Shown: positions 61,859 to 64,000 of the stretch, piece after piece
How positions within the stretch are numbered: the stretch's first letter is position 1
Layout of the letters: every line of letters starts with the position of its first letter
Assembly (NCBI GenBank): GCA_016285885.1
Contig: JAEERP010000001.1
Coordinates: 620,001 to 684,000, forward strand
Direction: 5' to 3'
DNA: 64,000 nt
Source: Paludibacteraceae bacterium
GTDB taxonomy: Bacteria; Bacteroidota; Bacteroidia; Bacteroidales; Paludibacteraceae
Notes under the pieces: model-generated
Seen by the model: only the letters and a program-made list of their open reading frames with translations
What the model was told of the DNA's origin: nothing
Databases searched by the model: none
Position numbers and translations under genes: made by a program

Positions 61859-64000
61859 TTACTTCTTTACAACTTTAAATACTTTAGACTCATCGCCTTG
61901 GTTAACCTTCAGCATGTATGAGCCAGGAACCAAGCCTGACACGTTGATGCTTTCGTCCAAAACATTATCCTGTGCGGAAACTTGCTTCTCAAAGACAAGC
62001 ACACCCAACACATCGAAGAGCTCAAGCGTCACGTCGCCTTCGCCATCCAGCTTGCCGGCAACATTCAACTCGGCATCCATAGGATTTGGATATACGGTCA
62101 ATGTCTCCACTCCACCCACGTTGAAGTTCAACACGAATGGGTTGTCAGGCGTGCCATATACCGCATCACCCGTAAAGGTCAAAGCGTTGTTCGCCTCATA
62201 AGTGACTCCGTCACGTTCCATCGTGAAACGTACCTTGTCACCTACCTTCGCAGAAACATTGATGAACTGGAGCGCATAGTCGTCCGACAAAGCGACTTCC
62301 ACAACATTGTTCTCCTCTGTTCCCACAAGTGCGCGAAGGAGATCGCCCTCCCTCTTCTCAGGGGCAGAAGCAATAATGCTCATGTTAGACTCGTAAGCGG
62401 AAGTCTCCACGGAAACGGCGGAACGCAAAGCGGAAGAGGAAGATGGATACTTGAATGTCTTTTGGATATCGCTCGTGTTCTTCAACATATAACCACAATT
62501 AGGTTGCAAGCTGTTGAGAGAACCGATCCACTCATTGCCATAATACATGGCGAATCCTTCATTCGACTTGATGACATCGCCCTCTTTCGCATTATAACCA
62601 GCCAACGCTGCTTTCAACGTCAAGCTACCAGCAGGCAAATAAGCGATGTAGTTCCAAGAACCAGCCTCCAAAGAGATCATCGCAGAATCCAAGTTGATGT
62701 CCTTACCAGAGACAGACAATACCTGATTCTCGTCCGAATAGATCTTGAACATGCTCGTGTTGTTCAACACAAGACTATCATTCAACCACTTCCCACTCCC
62801 CACGGAGTAGTTTGCGGAATGGCCGCTCAAGTCCTTCACGATGCTGTTCGAGCCCCATCTTCCACTATTGAGGTAAGCGTTCAAGTCTGACATGCCCGCC
62901 TTGTTCTCAAGGTTGAATGAAACCCAGTTCCAGCCCTTTCTCAACGTAATGTTCTGATACTTAGTGGCTCCATTATAGAATACAACCGGTGCGGTTGGTT
63001 TTCCATAAACCGTGTCTGCCTCGAACGACACCTCAGGAGAAGAAACCGCCTCCGTCATAATGCCCTTGCTAGCATCCCAAGCACGATAAACCAAGCCATG
63101 ATATTTCGAATTAGAATAAACCGTCATCATCGCATACCACAAGTCCATGGTCTTGTCATAGCTCATGTTAGCCACACCGACACACTCACCATTGTAGAAA
63201 GCGGCAAGCATATCCTTCTCGTCGTTGGAGAATTGGTTGTCCAACTTGATCTGAGCGAACACAGCCATGCTGAACTCATACTTCGAAGGATCGACACTCC
63301 ACTCCGGCGTATCACCCTCCACCGTCACATTGAGGGCGAGAGGTTCGGTCACGTTATTGGAGTTCGTCAAGTAAACCACCTCGTCGTACGTGCCGACAGC
63401 GAGAGAAGGATCGATCTCGAACTCGATGGTCTGCTTCTCCAACGGGTTGATGGCGCCAGATTCCGTAGAGGCACTCAACCAAGAAGGCATGTTCTTCAGG
63501 CTGTAGTTGATGACAGAACCGCCCTTGTTAACGATCGGCATCTCGAACTTGTACGGCTCGTTCTGCTTCTTGTTGACAGTCACAGCGTCATCCATCCACT
63601 TCAACTGGTTGCGGTCGATGTAAGCACTCCACGTGATTGGGGAAACGATATAGTTTCCGTTCATATCCTGCACGCCCTTCACCGTGAAGTTGACAATGGT
63701 CTTCTCAACACGGTAGTCTTGCTCTTGCAAGTTGATGATCAACGCATCGTCGTTAACCACCCAGTCATACATCAATGAAGAAGTCGCACCCTTCGTTTTA
63801 ACTGGAGGGATATTTTGGGACTCGGAGACTTCACCTTGCATCGTCGCGAACGCCAACTTCTTGCCATTGCCATCCAATGCGTCATTTCCCTTATCCTCCA
63901 ATGTGAACTGCATCTCTGACCTTCCTTGCCATTCAACGTAGTGTTCGAACGGATAGTAGAGCAAGAGACCCATTTCGTCTCCATTCACTTTCTGGTTGTA
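61859..64000 (-). CDS. T9SS type A sorting-domain protein, 5' end beyond window
   Basis: The frame is open to the right edge, so at least 713 residues of a longer protein are present and the N-terminus is missing. Visible parts are beta-rich domains (PSWLSASTESGAINPLEKQTIEFEIDPS, an immunoglobulin-like BACON-type unit), a domain shared with the downstream lipoprotein (FSMAVFAQI to VSFEADTVYG), a repeat starting LRKGWNWVSFNL, and a C-terminal type A sorting domain (VYPNPMDAELNV...GSYMLKVNQGDESKVFKVVKK). It should be exported by T9SS to the surface. Role unknown; it shares an operon with the lipoprotein gene. Confidence 0.85.
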   Translation of the reverse strand, partial: YNQKVNGDEMGLLLYYPFEHYVEWQGRSEMQFTLEDKGNDALDGNGKKLAFATMQGEVSESQNIPPVKTKGATSSLMYDWVVNDDALIINLQEQDYRVEKTIVNFTVKGVQDMNGNYIVSPITWSAYIDRNQLKWMDDAVTVNKKQNEPYKFEMPIVNKGGSVINYSLKNMPSWLSASTESGAINPLEKQTIEFEIDPSLAVGTYDEVVYLTNSNNVTEPLALNVTVEGDTPEWSVDPSKYEFSMAVFAQIKLDNQFSNDEKDMLAAFYNGECVGVANMSYDKTMDLWYAMMTVYSNSKYHGLVYRAWDASKGIMTEAVSSPEVSFEADTVYGKPTAPVVFYNGATKYQNITLRKGWNWVSFNLENKAGMSDLNAYLNSGRWGSNSIVKDLSGHSANYSVGSGKWLNDSLVLNNTSMFKIYSDENQVLSVSGKDINLDSAMISLEAGSWNYIAYLPAGSLTLKAALAGYNAKEGDVIKSNEGFAMYYGNEWIGSLNSLQPNCGYMLKNTSDIQKTFKYPSSSSALRSAVSVETSAYESNMSIIASAPEKREGDLLRALVGTEENNVVEVALSDDYALQFINVSAKVGDKVRFTMERDGVTYEANNALTFTGDAVYGTPDNPFVLNFNVGGVETLTVYPNPMDAELNVAGKLDGEGDVTLELFDVLGVLVFEKQVSAQDNVLDESINVSGLVPGSYMLKVNQGDESKVFKVVKK

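Overview
The window comes from a member of the Bacteroidota, most likely order Bacteroidales. Supporting signs are several secreted proteins with type IX secretion system (T9SS) C-terminal sorting domains of both type A and type B, PorP/SprF and GldF proteins, a TonB receptor paired with a DUF4249 lipoprotein, ribosomal protein S16 with a long Ala/Glu/Lys tail, promoters of the TTTG-N20-TAnnTTTG kind, and almost no Shine-Dalgarno sequences. I cannot name the genus. I saw no tRNA, rRNA, CRISPR array, prophage or complete insertion sequence.

Left part (1-16.6 kb) is mostly housekeeping: a LysM protein with an outer-membrane barrel protein, an SDR oxidoreductase, a rubredoxin-rubrerythrin fusion with a YhcH protein, a variant IMP dehydrogenase, a TIGR01212 radical SAM protein, a DUF4301 protein, a TonB receptor/DUF4249 pair behind an HsdR-N-like protein, holA, nfo, a SUMF1-domain lipoprotein ending in 25 consecutive threonines, and a PAP2 phosphatase.

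The 16.6-26.3 kb stretch is accessory: a cysteine-motif hypothetical gene framed by palindromic GAGACGC repeats, a DUF4143 ATPase behind three 32-bp-spaced repeats, an AbiH-type abortive infection protein, a small membrane protein, and then secreted enzymes or surface proteins (GH5 glycosidase, DUF4832 protein, FISUMP-like protein, S1/P1-nuclease or phospholipase C-like protein).

The most striking region is 26.4-41.6 kb on the minus strand. Three giant, related, repeat-built surface proteins (about 1306, 1307 and 1572 aa) with type B sorting domains are interleaved with two PorP/SprF genes. The PorP proteins are identical beyond the signal peptide and share about 620 bp without a single difference, while the adhesin-like partners have clearly diverged. 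It looks like an expanding SprB/SprF-type secretion and adhesion locus in which the secretion partner is kept uniform, probably by gene conversion. A canonical promoter about 360 bp upstream implies a long leader for the first operon.

The right part (41.6-64 kb) holds a metal/cobalamin-type permease and binding protein without an adjacent ATPase, a divergent TetR regulator, a gldF-phosphopantetheinyl transferase-ATP-grasp operon, rpsP, a 56-aa membrane protein, a CotH-family T9SS cargo with a Gly/Asn-rich repeat, a DUF3089 hydrolase, a fourth type B cargo built from seven two-module repeats, the sodium-pumping oxaloacetate decarboxylase operon (oadG-oadA-oadB), and a lipoprotein sharing a domain with the adjacent T9SS cargo that runs off the right edge.
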